A stretch of 64,000 nucleotides of DNA from Branchiostoma belcheri (GCF_001625305.1 NW_017803865.1:3201499-3265498), one strand, 5' to 3'. Shown: positions 25,151 through 36,520, counted from the first letter of the stretch. Made by a program: numbers and translations. Notes: generated from the sequence alone by a model not told the origin.

Positions 25151-25255
25151 TAGTTCACTAGCCTGGGTGCCATCCGAATTTGTAACGGCTCCCCCGAAAA
25201 AATCTTTTCGGGGGAGCCGTTACAAATTCGAATGGCACCCAGGCTAATAGTTCAC
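25151..25255. mobile_element. Foldback element with 8-bp target duplication, hAT-like
   Basis: Perfect arms of about 38 bp start TAGCCTGGGTGCCATCCGAA and meet at the turn. The flanks at 25151-25158 and 25248-25255 are both TAGTTCAC. An 8-bp duplication is typical of hAT transposons (family knowledge). One end of the same family, about 19 bp, appears alone at 52530-52548. Confidence 0.85.
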
Positions 25256-25657
25256 AGGACATAGGCAATTAATTACCAATAGCTGTAGCCAATCGCTACT
25301 ATGTTTTCAGCAGCCCAAGAAGTCTAGTAGACTTGAAAGTCGGAAAGAAAAGCGCTTCTTCCACAAAAATAACAACTCAAACGGAAGCCATACATCTGCT
25401 TGGAGATAAGTTTGCCCCGTCATTTTTGTTTTCAGATTTCGGCTCACAAAAGCTTCCTATTGATATTGAATATCAAAAACGTGTAGTTTGCTTCGTTTGT
25501 GTTTTAATTATATAACTGCCGTTGCCACCCTCCCCCTGAGTGTTCGTGGATCGCCCCTAAAAACTCGGTCAGACTTTTGTCTGCGGCGCGCTCCCGGCGG
25601 GAGGTTGCTGGAACAGCCTTGTCTCCGGCGGGAGGGAGCGGGAAGAGCCGCGGTGTA

Positions 25658-25671
25658 ATGGCGGAGTAATG
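25658..25671 (+). promoter_or_regulatory. Three-codon upstream frame overlapping the receptor start
   Basis: ATGGCGGAGTAATGG: a leader ATG at 25658 opens a three-codon frame whose TAA shares its last base with the receptor ATG at 25669. Such overlaps usually reduce or tune initiation. The leader is C+G-rich. Confidence 0.6.
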
Positions 25672-28600
25672 GCGGCCAGTCTGGAGTTGGTGGGCTGGCT
25701 TCTCGTGGTGTTCTCGGTTTCCAGGGCAGCTACGGCCGGTAAGTGGGAATTTTACGGCTTCTGTAGGACTGCAAGGGTTTGTAGTTTCACAGGGAAGGGT
25801 TAGATACCGGTATAACCGATGGGAAAGGTTTGGAAACTGCGGCAGAAGTGGGGGAGTGGACGGGATCTTTTGTCGCTACCAAAGTTGTCCCCGATTCTGC
25901 CAAGCGCAGATTCGACCCTGGCCAGACAGTCCTGTCTAGCGACATTATACGGCCTCCATAGCGCAAAATCTACTCTTGCTAGGTCGGGGAACCTTGTCTG
26001 GTTTGTTAGAAACTTAGATCCGGTCCGTAGAGAGCGATTTCCGCCGTTTTTAGCGTGTTTTGTCCGGTTGTTTGGGGCTGAGAGTCTGCCCAGACGGCAG
26101 CGGTGCCGGTGTTGTACTCGCCATGGCGCCAGGCTGATATCGCCCGGCGATGCCGTCTGTCTGCCGGGCTGTGCCGCTCTGTCCGCCCGCTCATACCCAG
26201 CCTGGACACCGCTACAGGCTGTAGACATGTAGAACATCTCCCGGGGGGTGCCTACAGGGGGTGGGCCCCCGCTAAACCCGCCCCGACCCCCCCTCTCCGT
26301 CCCGCCCCCCTCCCCCCAGGCTGCGTGCCGTCTGCCCAGCCGTAAACAAACGCCTCCAAATCCCCTCCTCGGGACTTTGTTGCGTCTATTTCGAAAATAG
26401 CCGAACGCCCGCCTTTCCTTTAAAAAAACCTCTCAATTTTCGCTAATAATTCACGATTATTCCATGTTATACGTGCCGGAGCAGGGTTAAGTTGTGTGTG
26501 CGTGTCAGGTGGTTGAAGGAAAACATTTGTGCTGGTAGTTTTGTGAGAAAGCGGCGCTGAGAAAACGTTTTTCCCTGCTCGGTTTTTGCGGGACGTGAGG
26601 AGGTTGACAAGCAGGCAGAGTTCTGCAACGTCCCGGTTTTCTGGGTCAGAACCAGAGTCAGGACCAACGCCAGACCACAAAAACTCGTAAAATGCTGCTC
26701 ACAAACTCAACATTCTGCTCACATAATTAGGAAGAAATCTGGTAGATCAACAGCAAAATTTAACGTTATAACACGACTTTCCTCACTTCGCTCAGGTGAA
26801 AATGAGTATTGTCCTGTCATGTATTTGTCCCCTGTGTTGGTGGCGGCATTAATATAAGTTGATAAAACTTGAGTGTGTCGTCACCACGTCTGGTGATTAC
26901 ATGTTGCCGGAATAAAAAAAAAACATTTCGTGCTGGGATTGACATACTGTATCATTAGTTTTCATGCCAGTGTACAAAATACTTTTTTTAAAGCAGGTTG
27001 CCCAGTACTAGTGGCAACTTACGGTAAAAATTAGGTTGCCCATCAGAATTTTAGGTTGCCCCACCACCTATAAGTTACTACTTTCCTCAAAGTAAGTAAT
27101 GTTACATACATAAGCCTTTGACAATATCTCTAACAGCCTTTAGTTATATCTGATATTAGTAATAGCCATTAATACCTAAAATTAAAAAGCAGCACACTGG
27201 GCTACCTAGGTTCAAAAATAGGTGGCCACAAGTAAAATTTGGTTGCCCAGGGCACGCTGCATGCTGCTCACACAATTATAGACAAATCTGGCAAGTCAAC
27301 ATCAAAATAGATTTTGTTCTCAGGCTGATTTTAGGTTTGATGTTTGGTTGGTTTTTCTTCTAATGATGATGATCATTGTGGCATACTTATTAACGCAGAA
27401 GGGCACAAGGTTGGTGACATGGCTGGATTTGAACCCAGGACCTCTTGGTTCTGAGCCGAATGCTCTGCCATTATGCCACACAACCCCACTGCCCACGAGT
27501 TTTACAGGGCAGCATAATTTTTTTTTTTTTGTTAAAGTACCCCAGAGCCAACAGATTGAATCAGAGTTGTTTTGTAGGAAGATTTGGGTTTTCCTGTGGT
27601 TTGGAGAACAATAGACGGATGTCCGCTGATGCTTTCACACTTCCAGTCTTGTCGTGCAAGTCTGTACAAGATAGCGTGTTTCACTGTTTGCCTTTTCCAC
27701 AGTGCCAAAGACTCGCTTATCGCTTCGTTGTTTCACTCTAGAAATTGAAAAATCGCGCAAAAATCTGTGTAAAATGTTTGTGAAGTAGAAAAAAATTGGC
27801 CAACATTTGAGAAATTTTGACAAATTTTTCGGTAAAATCAGAAAGACCCATGAGTGAAGCAGGGTGGTAACAAAAATACATAAACATCTGTACATGGGCC
27901 AGTGCATGTTAGGTGCAGAAATACCTGTACAGATCCAATTTTACCTGCACTAACCTGCATATACCCAGTACATGGACCAGTGCAGGTTAGGTGTAGGTGG
28001 ACATCAGAAATACCTGCACAGCTCCAATTTTACCTGTGCTAGCCTGCATATACCCAGTACATGGACCAGTGCAGGTAGGCATCAGAAATACCTGCACAGG
28101 TCCCAATTTTACCTGTGCTAGCCTGCATGTATTTCAGCCAGAAGGTACATGCACTGCAACCCTCTTCGTTCTTACACGCTGATATAGAGGTGAAAAGTTT
28201 CCAGGTTATTTTTGTCACAAGTTTGTTCTGAGATGTGGACGTGACTAGAAGCATGTAACTCTCAGACTGTTTCCTGCCTGCCAATGGGACCAGCAGGATC
28301 AACTGGCCAACTGTTAGAGGAATGATTTTAATTTTTTAGCAACTTAGCTTTGATTCTACAACAGAAATCTACATAAGCCTTACGTGTGATGTACCCAGTA
28401 CCTGGTCTGGTAAAGATAGACATCAGAAATACCTGTACAGCTCATCTTACCTATGTTGTACCAGTGTTGTACTGTTGTTGTACAGCCCCAGTACAGAAGG
28501 GTTAACATTCCTGTGCTGTTGTACAGATGTTGTACAGATGTTGTACTTATGTTGTACAGATGTTGTACTGGTGTTGTACAGATGTTGTAGTGATGTTGTA

Positions 28601-31600
28601 CCCGATGTTGTACTGTTGTACTGGTGTTGTACTAATGTTGTAGTGATGTTGTACTGTTGTTGTACAGATGACAGATCATGTTGCACTGTTGTAGTGATGT
28701 TGTATTGTTGTACCATTACAGAGGTGTCCGCCATGGCTGCCAACAGTAGCAGCCCGGTTACAGAAGGGTTCCTGTGTGAATGTGACAGAGACTCCTGTCA
28801 GGGAGAAACAATCTGCCGAGCTCAGCAGAAATGTTACTCCGCGATCGTAAATGGTGACCTGAAAAAGGTGAGTCTAACTTCTAACGCTTCTTTATCAGAC
28901 TGAACTAATGTTGTTTTACCCGACCCTTAGCTTGTCTTACCTGAGGATAACCGTGTTATTCTGTTGCAGGGCTGTTTTGGGCAGGAGGAGCAGTCCCGCA
29001 TGTCCTGCAACACCCCCAACCAGAGAACTGTCAACGTCATCTGCTGCGACTTCGAAATGTGCAACAGGAACATCACCCCAACTGTACCTACAGGTAAATA
29101 ACAAACAAACAAACAAACATCACACCAACTGTACCTACAGGTAAATAACAAACAAACAAACAAACATCACACCAACTGTACCCACAGGTAAATGAATAAA
29201 TAACAAACAAACAAACAATCATTACCCCAACTGTACCCACAGGTAAATGAATAAAAAACAAACAAACAAACAAACATCACCCCAACTGTACCCGCAGGTA
29301 AAAACAATCTAACAAACAAACATCACCCCAACTGTTCCCACAGGTAAATAACAAACAAACAAACAAACAAACAAACATCACCCCAACCATACCCACAGGT
29401 AAATAACAAACAAACAAACAAACATCACACCAACTGTACCTACAGGTAAATAACAAACAAACAAACAATCATTACCCCAACTGTACCCACAGGTAAATGA
29501 ATAAATAACAAACAAACAAACAAACATCACCCCAACTGTACCCACAGGAAAAACAATCTAACAAACAAACATCACCCCAACTGTTCCCACAGGTAAATAA
29601 CAAACAAACAAACAAACAAACATCACCCCAACCATACCCACAGGTAAATAACAAACAAACAAACAAACAAACATCACCCGACCGTACCCACAGGTAAATA
29701 TAACAAACAAACAAACATCACCCCAACTGTCCCCACAGGTAAATAACAAACAAACAAACATCACCCCAACTGTTCCCACAGGTAAATAACAAACAAACAA
29801 ACATCACCCCAACTGTATCCACAGGTAAAAAACAAACAAACAAACAAACATTAGCATTACGTTATGATGTATCATATTACAGTATAAGGTGTCACATTAC
29901 AATGTTGATATCATATTACAGTGTCCGACCCGACGTTTGCGGTTGATAATGAGTTGACCCAGCTGGTGATCTACGCGGTGAGTCCGATCGGCGCCCTGAT
30001 CATCCTGGCAGCCGCCGCCATCCTCATCGCACGGTTAGTTTGTTTCTTTATTTTATTAAAGGCATCTGTGTGGTGTAGTGGATAGAGCGTCAGACTGTCA
30101 AGCAAGAAGACCCAGGTTCAATCCCCAGGGTTGGACCCAGACATGTCCGGACATGCACCCAGACGTTGTGCCCTTGGGAAAGGCACTTGACACGTACTTT
30201 CCCCCCTCTAGTTTAGAGGGATCCTGGGCCCTACTAGGGTTGGGTTGGNNNNNNNNNNNNNNNNNNNNCTAATGAAGTTAATAAAACTCGGTTTATCTAC
30301 CTCCATCACAGTGGAGTCTTCCGATGACCCCAATTGACCTCCCTCTGCAGCTAACACATGCGCCATCTTGGAAAAATACGAAACGCATTTTCGAGCCAAA
30401 TTTCTTGAATTATGCCCATGAAAAACGGAAGCTATGCACATATCTACGCATTTCAAGGAATCGAGAAACCAAATATGGATATTCTTAAGTTTTTTTGTAA
30501 AGATAATTGCCGTAATCTTCGCCGATCGGCCGAGTCCATTGAAAGCTCCATGCGGCACGCACGGCACTGGTGTTGGGGAAAACGCAGATATCAAAGACAC
30601 CCGCGACCGCAGAAACTTCGTGTCAAAAGCCAGTTTTCCTTTATTTCATACACATATGGAGTTTAATTTTCAGTTCACATTTTAGTAATGTAGCGATCGG
30701 AAAATTATCACAAGGCTCATAACGGTCGTAGCCCGAGGTGGGGTGGTGTTACGGCCGTGGTGCTTAGCTGGTTACGGCCAGCCGCGACCGCTATCGGCGG
30801 TGTTGACATGCCGGCGGGACCGGAATGGGGTGACCGCTGACCGCGTTGAACAGTGACCGCTATAGACACGATTCTTAATGCTTACGTCAATGGGAAAAAT
30901 TCAAGGGACCGGCAAAAACTGACCGCTATGGCCGAGTGACCACTATACAAAGGTGACCGCTAGTACAGGTTTGACTGTATTTGCAATAAACTTTCTACAT
31001 ACAAATTATAATCTGTACGTACAGGTTCATGCACAAGCGTCGTCTGCAGCGTTACCACCGAGACGTGGAGCGAGGCGGGGTGCACGTGGGCGACATGCAC
31101 GCCTACCCCGCCGGCGACAACACGCTGCAGGATCTCGTCGACCAATCATCGGGCTCCGGGTCCGGCCTGCCGTTCCTCGTGCAGCGAACCGTCGCACGGC
31201 AGATCACACTGGTGGAACAGATAGGTTAGTACTGGGTACATGTCTCACATAAACACACATTTAGTACAGGCTCTCACACACTTTGAAGTCTGTTGGTTAT
31301 GTCTAGATATGGCAGTTCATTTTTGTGTTCACAATGGTTCAGAGACATGTTTAGGGAGTTGTAATTATGGTGGTTTCTTTTCCGGTGATATGTTAAGCAT
31401 TGAGGTTTATTTCTGTGTGTCTTTAGGAAAGGGCAGGTGTGGAGAGGCCAGTGGCAGGGAGAAAACGTTGTGTTGTGTGTGTTTGTGTGTGTGTTTGTGT
31501 GTGTGTTGGTTATGTCCAGTTATGTGAGTTAATGTCCTGTTTATTTTCCTGTAGGAAAGGGCAGGTATGGCGAGGTGTGGAGAGGCCAGTGGCAGGGGGA

Positions 31601-33861
31601 AAACGTCGCCGTGAAGATTTTCAACTCTCGCGACGAGAAGTCTTGGTTCCGAGAGACGGAGATCTACAACACGGTCCTGCTGCGGCACGAGAACATTCTG
31701 GGCTTCATCGCGTCCGACATGACCTCCCGAAACTCCTGCACGCAGCTGTGGCTGATCACACACTACCACGAGTTTGGCTCTCTGTACGACTTCTTACAAC
31801 GCACAACGCTCGACGCCCACCGAATGATGAAGGTAAGCAGTCAGCACAGCTGTCTTTCACCAACCCAAACCCTAATACTTTCCTTAACACTAAAGCTGTC
31901 CCTAACTCTAACACTACCACGCGTTCGGCTCTCTGTACGACTTCCTACAATGCACAACACTCGACGCCCACCGTATGATGAAGGTAAGCTCTCGGTAACC
32001 CTAACTCTTACTCTAACCCTTTCCCTAACTCTCTCCTTAATTCTGACTCTAACACTACCACGAGTTTGGTTCTCTGTATGACTTCTTACAACGCACAGTG
32101 CTTGATGCCCACCGTATGATGAAGGTAAGCAGTCAGGACTGCAGTACCTCACTAACCCTACCCCTATCCCTTTCCCTAACTCTCACCCTTTCCCTAAGTT
32201 TAACCCTAATCCTGTACCTAACTCCAACACTGACCCTTTCCCTAACTCTGACATGTTTGGTTCTCTGTATGACTTTCTGCAGTGCACTGAATGGTCGATC
32301 GCAAGTGGACTAGTCTAGCTCCATGTGGAAACTTTGATTGATGGATGGATTGGCTATTGATTTATTGATCCTGCCCCCCCCCAGCTTGCCTGTTCGATCA
32401 CGGGTGGACTAGTCCACCTCCACGTGGAGATTTTTGATTGATCAATAGAATATTGATAGATTATTTCTGATAGATTATTGATGATTGACCCTGTCCCCCT
32501 CAGCTTGCCTGTGCGATCGCGGGTGGATTAGTCCACCTGCACGTGGAGATTTTTTATTGATTGTTTATTGATTTATTGACCCTGTCCCCCCCAGCTTGCC
32601 TGTTCTATCGCGGGTGGACTAGTCCACCTGCACGTGGAGATTTTCGGCACGCAGGGTAAACCCGCCATCGCTCACCGCGACCTCAAGAGCAAGAACATCC
32701 TCGTCAAGAGCAACGGCCAGTGCTGCATCGCCGATCTGGGTGAGTTTCAAACATTTCTATGTGACTGGTGTTGGGTTTCATAATGTTGCAATTTCATGGT
32801 CTGCTCTGGTCCTGTCACCATATACTAGTAGTACATGTATGTGGATATGTTTGAGTAAGAATTAACAGAGCAGACCATGTCCGAAGGTAAACATTATGCA
32901 TTTGCTTTGCAAATGTTACTTTTCTAGTTTGTTTGTTTGTGTTTCTGCAGGTCTGGCCGTGATGCACTCGCAGGCCACAGACACGCTCGACCTTGGCTCG
33001 AACCCTCGGGTCGGCACGAAGCGGTACATGGCCCCGGAACTGTTGGAAGAGACCATGAACTATGAGTGCTTCGACTCCTACAAAAGGGTCGACGTCTATG
33101 CTTTGGGGCTGGTGCTGTGGGAGGTCGCACGGCGCTGTATGAGTGGGGGTAGGTTTGTTTGTTTGTTTGTTTTTTGTTTGGCACCCCATCCAACTCCTTT
33201 CAAGCTGTACCCGCTAAAAATGCTGTCCCTACATGTTGTTTGTTTGTTTGTTTAGGGATAGCGGAGGAGTACATGCCTTACATGTTTGTTTGTTTATTTT
33301 TTTATTTAGGGATAGCAGAAGAGTACAAGCCTCCGTACTACGATGTTGTTCCGAGCGACCCGAGTTACGAGGACATGAGGAAGGTCGTCGTCGTGGACCA
33401 ACAGAGACCCAGCATTCCAAACAGATGGTCCAGCGACCAGGTAACTATGGCAACCACGTAACCTTAGCAACCATGTAGCCATAGTGACCAGGTAACCATG
33501 GCAACCATGTGGCCATAGCAACCAGGTAACCATGGCAACCACATAGCCATAGCGACCATGTAACCATGGTAACCCCGTAACCCTGACTACTGTTCCCCTG
33601 CAGACGTTAACAGCAATGGCCAAGTTGATGTGGGAATGTTGGTACCACAGGTAACCATGGTAACCATGTAGCCATAGCGACCATGTAGCCATGGTAACCC
33701 CGCCCTTTATTTTCCAGACGTTAACAGCGATGGCCAAGTTGATGCGGGAATGTTGGTACCACAACCCGTCGGCGAGACTCACGGCGCTTCGCGTCAAGAA
33801 AACCCTTAACAAGCTGCAGACTTCGCTCGAGAAGATGAAGGAGCTGAAACAGGACGTGTGA
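25669..33861 (+). CDS. ACVR1: ALK1/ALK2-class type I TGF-beta/BMP receptor kinase, 10 exons, 515 aa
   Basis: Exons are 25669-25738, 28722-28867, 28970-29093, 29922-30033, 31025-31224, 31555-31832, 32595-32739, 32951-33148, 33310-33440 and 33718-33861, all in phase. Residues 1-22 are a signal peptide. Residues 24-125 are the Cys-rich ligand-binding domain ending in the CC-x5-CN box. Residues 128-150 are the membrane helix. The GS loop [15 protein letters not shown] is at 192-206. The kinase has GKGRYGEV (218-225), Lys238, HRDLKSKN (337-344) and DLG (357-359), so it should be active. The L45 loop [11 protein letters not shown] is the ALK1/2 type that directs SMAD1/5/8 (family knowledge). It binds BMP/activin-type ligands with a type II receptor, which phosphorylates the GS loop. 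Human ACVR1 is 509 aa. Amphioxus may have one gene for ACVR1 and ACVRL1. Confidence 0.95.
26765..26880 (+). mobile_element. SINE tail-like fragment
   Basis: ACGACTTTCCTCACTTCGCT followed by CAGGTGAAAATGAGTA is a common tail of invertebrate tRNA-derived SINEs as I remember them. The tRNA head is absent. It lies in receptor intron 1. Confidence 0.4.
27400..27490 (-). mobile_element. tRNA-like SINE head, antisense
   Basis: Read on the minus strand it gives TGGCATAATGGCAGAGCAT (box A type) and GGTTCAAATCC (box B). The CCA-like end and body show it is not an intact tRNA gene. Confidence 0.6.
27890..28140 (+). repeat. Three-unit tandem repeat of about 85 bp in receptor intron 1
   Basis: Each unit holds CCCAGTACATGGACCAGTGC and ATCAGAAATACCTGCACAG. 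A further diverged unit is at about 28385-28450. Confidence 0.75.
28450..28715 (+). repeat. TGTTGTAC minisatellite directly before receptor exon 2
   Basis: Many units of GATGTTGTACTGATGTTGTA type run up to the exon 2 acceptor. At 28493-28520 the run holds CAGTACAGAAGGGTT, close to GGTTACAGAAGGGTT inside exon 2. Confidence 0.8.
29061..29845 (+). repeat. Sixteen tandem copies of the exon 3 donor region
   Basis: The end of exon 3 (ATCACCCCAACTGTACCTAC plus AG) and the donor GTAAAT are copied 15 more times, each followed by AACAAACAAACA. Units are about 45-60 bp. Nearly all keep AG/GTAAA; the one at about 29548 has lost it (GGAAAA). A longer block of about five units also seems to repeat. Read on from exon 3, the first donor is followed in frame by a stop (GGT AAA TAA). 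Confidence 0.95.
30060..30240 (+). mobile_element. tRNA-derived SINE
   Basis: Box A-like TGGTGTAGTGGATAGAGCG and box B GGTTCAATCCC are 34 bases apart. A body with GCCCTTGGGAAAGGCACTTG follows, as in amphioxus-type SINEs I recall. It lies in receptor intron 4 and runs into the gap. Confidence 0.75.
30249..30268. other. Assembly gap of 20 N
   Basis: Twenty N follow the SINE in receptor intron 4. The true size is unknown. Confidence 0.99.
30700..30982. mobile_element. DNA-transposon remnant with GACCGCTAT subterminal repeats
   Basis: Repeated (A/T)GACCGCTA motifs at about 30784, 30830, 30851, 30920 and 30954 end in ACAGGTTTGACTGTATTT. An end of the type TACAGTCAAACCTGT with internal repeats suits a DNA transposon. 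The left end is not found. Confidence 0.4.
31415..31475 (+). repeat. Partial copy of receptor exon 6 start with acceptor
   Basis: TTTAG followed by GAAAGGGCAGGTGTGGAGAG copies the first 45 or so bases of exon 6, whose real acceptor is at 31553-31554. The copy lacks the bases TATGGCGAGG. Confidence 0.85.
31900..32290 (+). repeat. Three partial copies of receptor exon 6 end with donor
   Basis: About 75 exon bases, from CACTACCACG through TGATGAAG plus donor GTAAGC, recur at about 31911-31990 and 32050-32130. A shorter diverged piece is at 32248-32285. Between them runs a degenerate CCCTAACTCTAACCC tract. Confidence 0.9.
32290..32560 (+). repeat. Three partial copies of receptor exon 7 start with acceptor
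   Basis: CAG followed by CTTGCCTGTTCGATCACGGG and GTGGACTAGTCCACCT recurs at 32383 and 32502, plus a diverged piece at 32295-32325. The real exon starts at 32595. Each copy is followed by TTTATTGATTGATTG-type sequence. Confidence 0.9.
33240..33290 (+). repeat. Partial copy of receptor exon 9 start with acceptor
   Basis: TTTAG then GGATAGCGGAGGAGTACATG copies the first 25 or so bases of exon 9 (33310). The GTTTGTTTGTTT tract before both copies is also repeated. Confidence 0.8.
33441..33717 (+). repeat. X-box-like minisatellite and complete decoy mini-exon in intron 9
   Basis: Units of GTAACCATGGCAACCATG and GTAGCCATAGCGACC run through the intron. At 33604-33655 there is a copy of the exon 10 start with its own acceptor (CTGCAG) and a donor (CACAG then GTAACC), so it could be spliced as a 50-base exon. 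Confidence 0.8.
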
Positions 33862-35400
33862 TTCCTGTCCTGTTTACATACTGTTCTGAAACAGGACGTG
33901 TGATGAGTACTGTTTCTCTGAGTGGTGAAAGCCGATGAGTGTTGACAGTCTGTACATACATCGTCTCCGCTTTGTACGTCTCAGCAATTTTGTACAGGCC
34001 AAACCTGGGTGTAAAACTCCCCTTCTGGGTGCACAAAAAACCCCTGAAGACCCCCGGTTTTCCCCCGTAACTATGGCAACCGTTCCCATGCTGCTCTGTG
34101 ATTGGATGGAGACTGAGGATGTGAATGTGTGTTTGGAGCTGCAGATGTGGATGTGTGCTGTACTGAGTGATGCTGTGGCCTTAGCATCTTTGTTCTTTTG
34201 TTTATTATTGATGTAAGCAACAAAATAAGCCTCAAGCTGAAGGCTGGTAGTAGCTAGATGGGGATATGCCTTGGGGAGGGGAGCACCCATGAGGGGGGTT
34301 GGGTTAGGGAGGGGGGTGCTTTGCCTGAGCCTCTGTATCTGTGGACGTGTAAACCTGCGACAACAATACCCACATTATACTGTGTATGTGCTCTAACATA
34401 TCTTACTAGAGACGGTAGGGAAAAAACTGGACACTCAATATGTACTGTAGAACAACATGAACCAGTAGACTAGAGCAAGGAATTTGAAAGCTCCTTGTAT
34501 CTTGCTGTAGATTGATGTAACCACGACTGACACCATGGATAGATGTTATACAGGCACAGGTGACAACACTGTGGAACGCTTACAGATTATTCACAACTTT
34601 GCAGCTCTGTAGAACGTTGTTACCACAGACTCAGTAGAATATTCCCACTGCAGTTCTATAGAACGTTGATACCACATGCAGGCCAGTATCTTTGATAAGG
34701 AAATGGAACTTTATGTTAGGAAGTTTGTTGTAACTCCACCACAATGTTAAAAACGGAAATTTTGTAATCCTGATTTAATTTTGAGAAACTCTGTTGAGCA
34801 GCTTTTTTTATACTCAACTGAAACAAACACAGTAGGAATTACCATGGTGACAGTTGCCATGGCAATGCATATGTTGCTATGGTAACCACTAGAGTGCTCT
34901 GGCTCGGGTCAGAGGTCAGGCGTCTCGCTGCCATGTGAGGTGGATCGTACCAAGAATTGCGAAGGGGTGTGGCAGAATTGCAATAAGTCGTATATAATAA
35001 GTATGTATTGTCGTAACGTGAATTTGTATATATCAGTATTTTCTTTTATTATAATAATCCAGGAAAGTATGAACTAATGAAGACGGACAGACGATCGATG
35101 AAGTTTGAAATGTAACGTTTTGTACATAAGGCTCCTTCCGACGTACGGCAATATGCTGAAAATGGCTCAGCAGGTTTTTTTTTACGATGTATTTTAGAGA
35201 AAAGGAGGTTTGTGCTTTACCTACAAAACGGTGAAGAAAACAGCAGAAACAAGGATTCAGACCTGCTGTGACGCCGCTGATGTATTTAATGTGAGGAAAT
35301 CCTGCAGAAAAAGTCACTCCTGATGCCAGAATTCTGCAGCAGAGTTGATAGACTAGTATTTACCTGTGAAGCCGCCTAACTATACAGTTAAACCGCCTAA
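33862..35400 (+). other. 3' flank of the ALK1/2-class receptor
   Basis: No gene is seen. At 34835-34890 the phrases GTTGCCATGGCAAT and GTTGCTATGGTAACC stand close together, both near the RFX X-box palindrome. AATAAA at 35943-35948 is the first strong poly(A) hexamer I noticed, 2 kb past the stop; an earlier weak site is likely. Confidence 0.4.
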
Positions 35401-35565
35401 CTATACAGTTAAACCGCCTAACTATACCAACAGGTCATTGTTGAACTAAACAGAACATTGTGAAATCGCCTAACTAAACAGGAGATTGTGAAACTGCCTA
35501 ACTAAACAGGACATTGTAAAACTGCCTAACTAAACAGGACATTATGAAACTGCCTAACTATCCTG
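35370..35565. repeat. Minisatellite, CCGCCTAACTATACAGTTAAA type
   Basis: About eight units of 20-24 bp built on CTGCCTAACTAAACAGGACA. No coding sense is seen. Confidence 0.8.
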
Positions 35566-35583
35566 CAGAGTTGTTCAACCCAC

Positions 35584-35826
35584 CTGAGGTCACAACAATT
35601 TAATTCGTTGGTTCTCGGATCTTTGTACAAAAACTGTGAAGCGACGGTGAAAAAAACAAGCCTACATGTAGGCATCCTATGGTAGCCCCAAATGCTATCA
35701 TACAATCCACTTAGTCAACATACCACTTTTGGGGCCAAAATATTAGCATTTTTGAAGTTGATTCAGAAACAGATTTTTTTGTTAAGATTAGAACCCGAGA
35801 ACTAACTGATTAAATCCTTGTGGCCT
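35584..35826. mobile_element. Decayed copy of PIF/Harbinger-like family H1
   Basis: Left end GGTCACAACAATTTAATTCG with GTTGGTTCTCGGAT, and right end GATTAAATCCTTGTGGCC, match the element at 6631-7004 with mismatches and a smaller inside. Confidence 0.7.
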
Positions 35827-36003
35827 GCTGATTCAATGTACTGCCTACTTGTACTGATAAACTGTAACTGTGGCTTCCACCAAGGCAAGAACCACCGATC
35901 GGGGCTATTTTTTCACAAATAGTAAGAAAAGCTGAATTCCACAATAAAGGCTGCTTGAATATCCCGGATGTGTGACGTCTGAGTTTGCTCATCATAATTA
36001 AAC

Positions 36004-36175
36004 ATGTACCTCATGACATCTTACATGTACCCACAGGACATCTTACATGTACCTCGGGACATCTTACATGTACCCTCAGGACATCTTACATGTACCTCAG
36101 GACATCTATCATGTACCCTCAGGACATCTTACATGTACCTCAGGACATCATGCATGTACCTCATGACCACATTGA
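36004..36175. repeat. Minisatellite, GGACATCTTACATGTACCTC unit
   Basis: About seven units of 20-29 bp. Open frames on the plus strand are by-products. Confidence 0.85.
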
Positions 36176-36294
36176 AGTGGAAAACATTTGAAAGGGCAAA
36201 GATTTAGGAATTTCAAAAGCAGAAAATGTACTCTACAGTGGACAGCTACCCTGGCGTCTTACTGGTATTCAAGAAGCTCTCTTCAAACTCCTTA

Positions 36295-36520
36295 GTCTAC
36301 TTGGCTGATTTCTACTCTTCCAGCCACCCCTGAAGCCTGGTAGAGGCTGACTCTGAAGCCTGATAGAGGCTACCTCAGAAGCCTGGTAGAGGCTACCTCA
36401 GAAGCCTGGTAGAGGCTACCTCAGAAGCCTGGTAGAGGCTACCTCAGAAGCCTGGTAGAGGCTACCTCAGAAGCCTGATAGAGGCTACCTCTGAAGCCTG
36501 GTAGAGGCTATCCTGGTTGG
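36295..36520. repeat. Tandem repeat grown from a MITE family B end
   Basis: GAAGCCTGGTAGAGGCTACC, the right end of the elements at 51884, 52741 and 61278, is repeated about seven times at 27-bp spacing. The left part (TTTCTACTCTTCCAGCCACC) is the matching subterminal region, so a half element appears to have expanded. Confidence 0.8.

Noticed and set aside
25800-26345. Overlapping frames of 137-145 codons after the first receptor exon
   Set aside because: C+G-rich intron 1 sequence; frames lack splice continuity and any domain, and both strands are equally open.
27400-27490. Considered as a functional tRNA gene
   Set aside because: Box A and box B are present but acceptor-stem pairing is not evident and the flanks look like a SINE body.
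28927-29800. Several Cys/Val/Leu-rich minus-strand frames over the donor array
   Set aside because: They are translations of the AACAAACAAACA tandem repeat read backward ([10 protein letters not shown]) and are not proteins.
28927-29845. Regular repeat-and-spacer pattern considered as a CRISPR-like array
   Set aside because: Units are contiguous with no unique spacers, contain an exon edge and lie in a eukaryotic intron.
30060-30135. Considered as a functional tRNA gene
   Set aside because: The tRNA-like head runs directly into a SINE body and the stem is imperfect.
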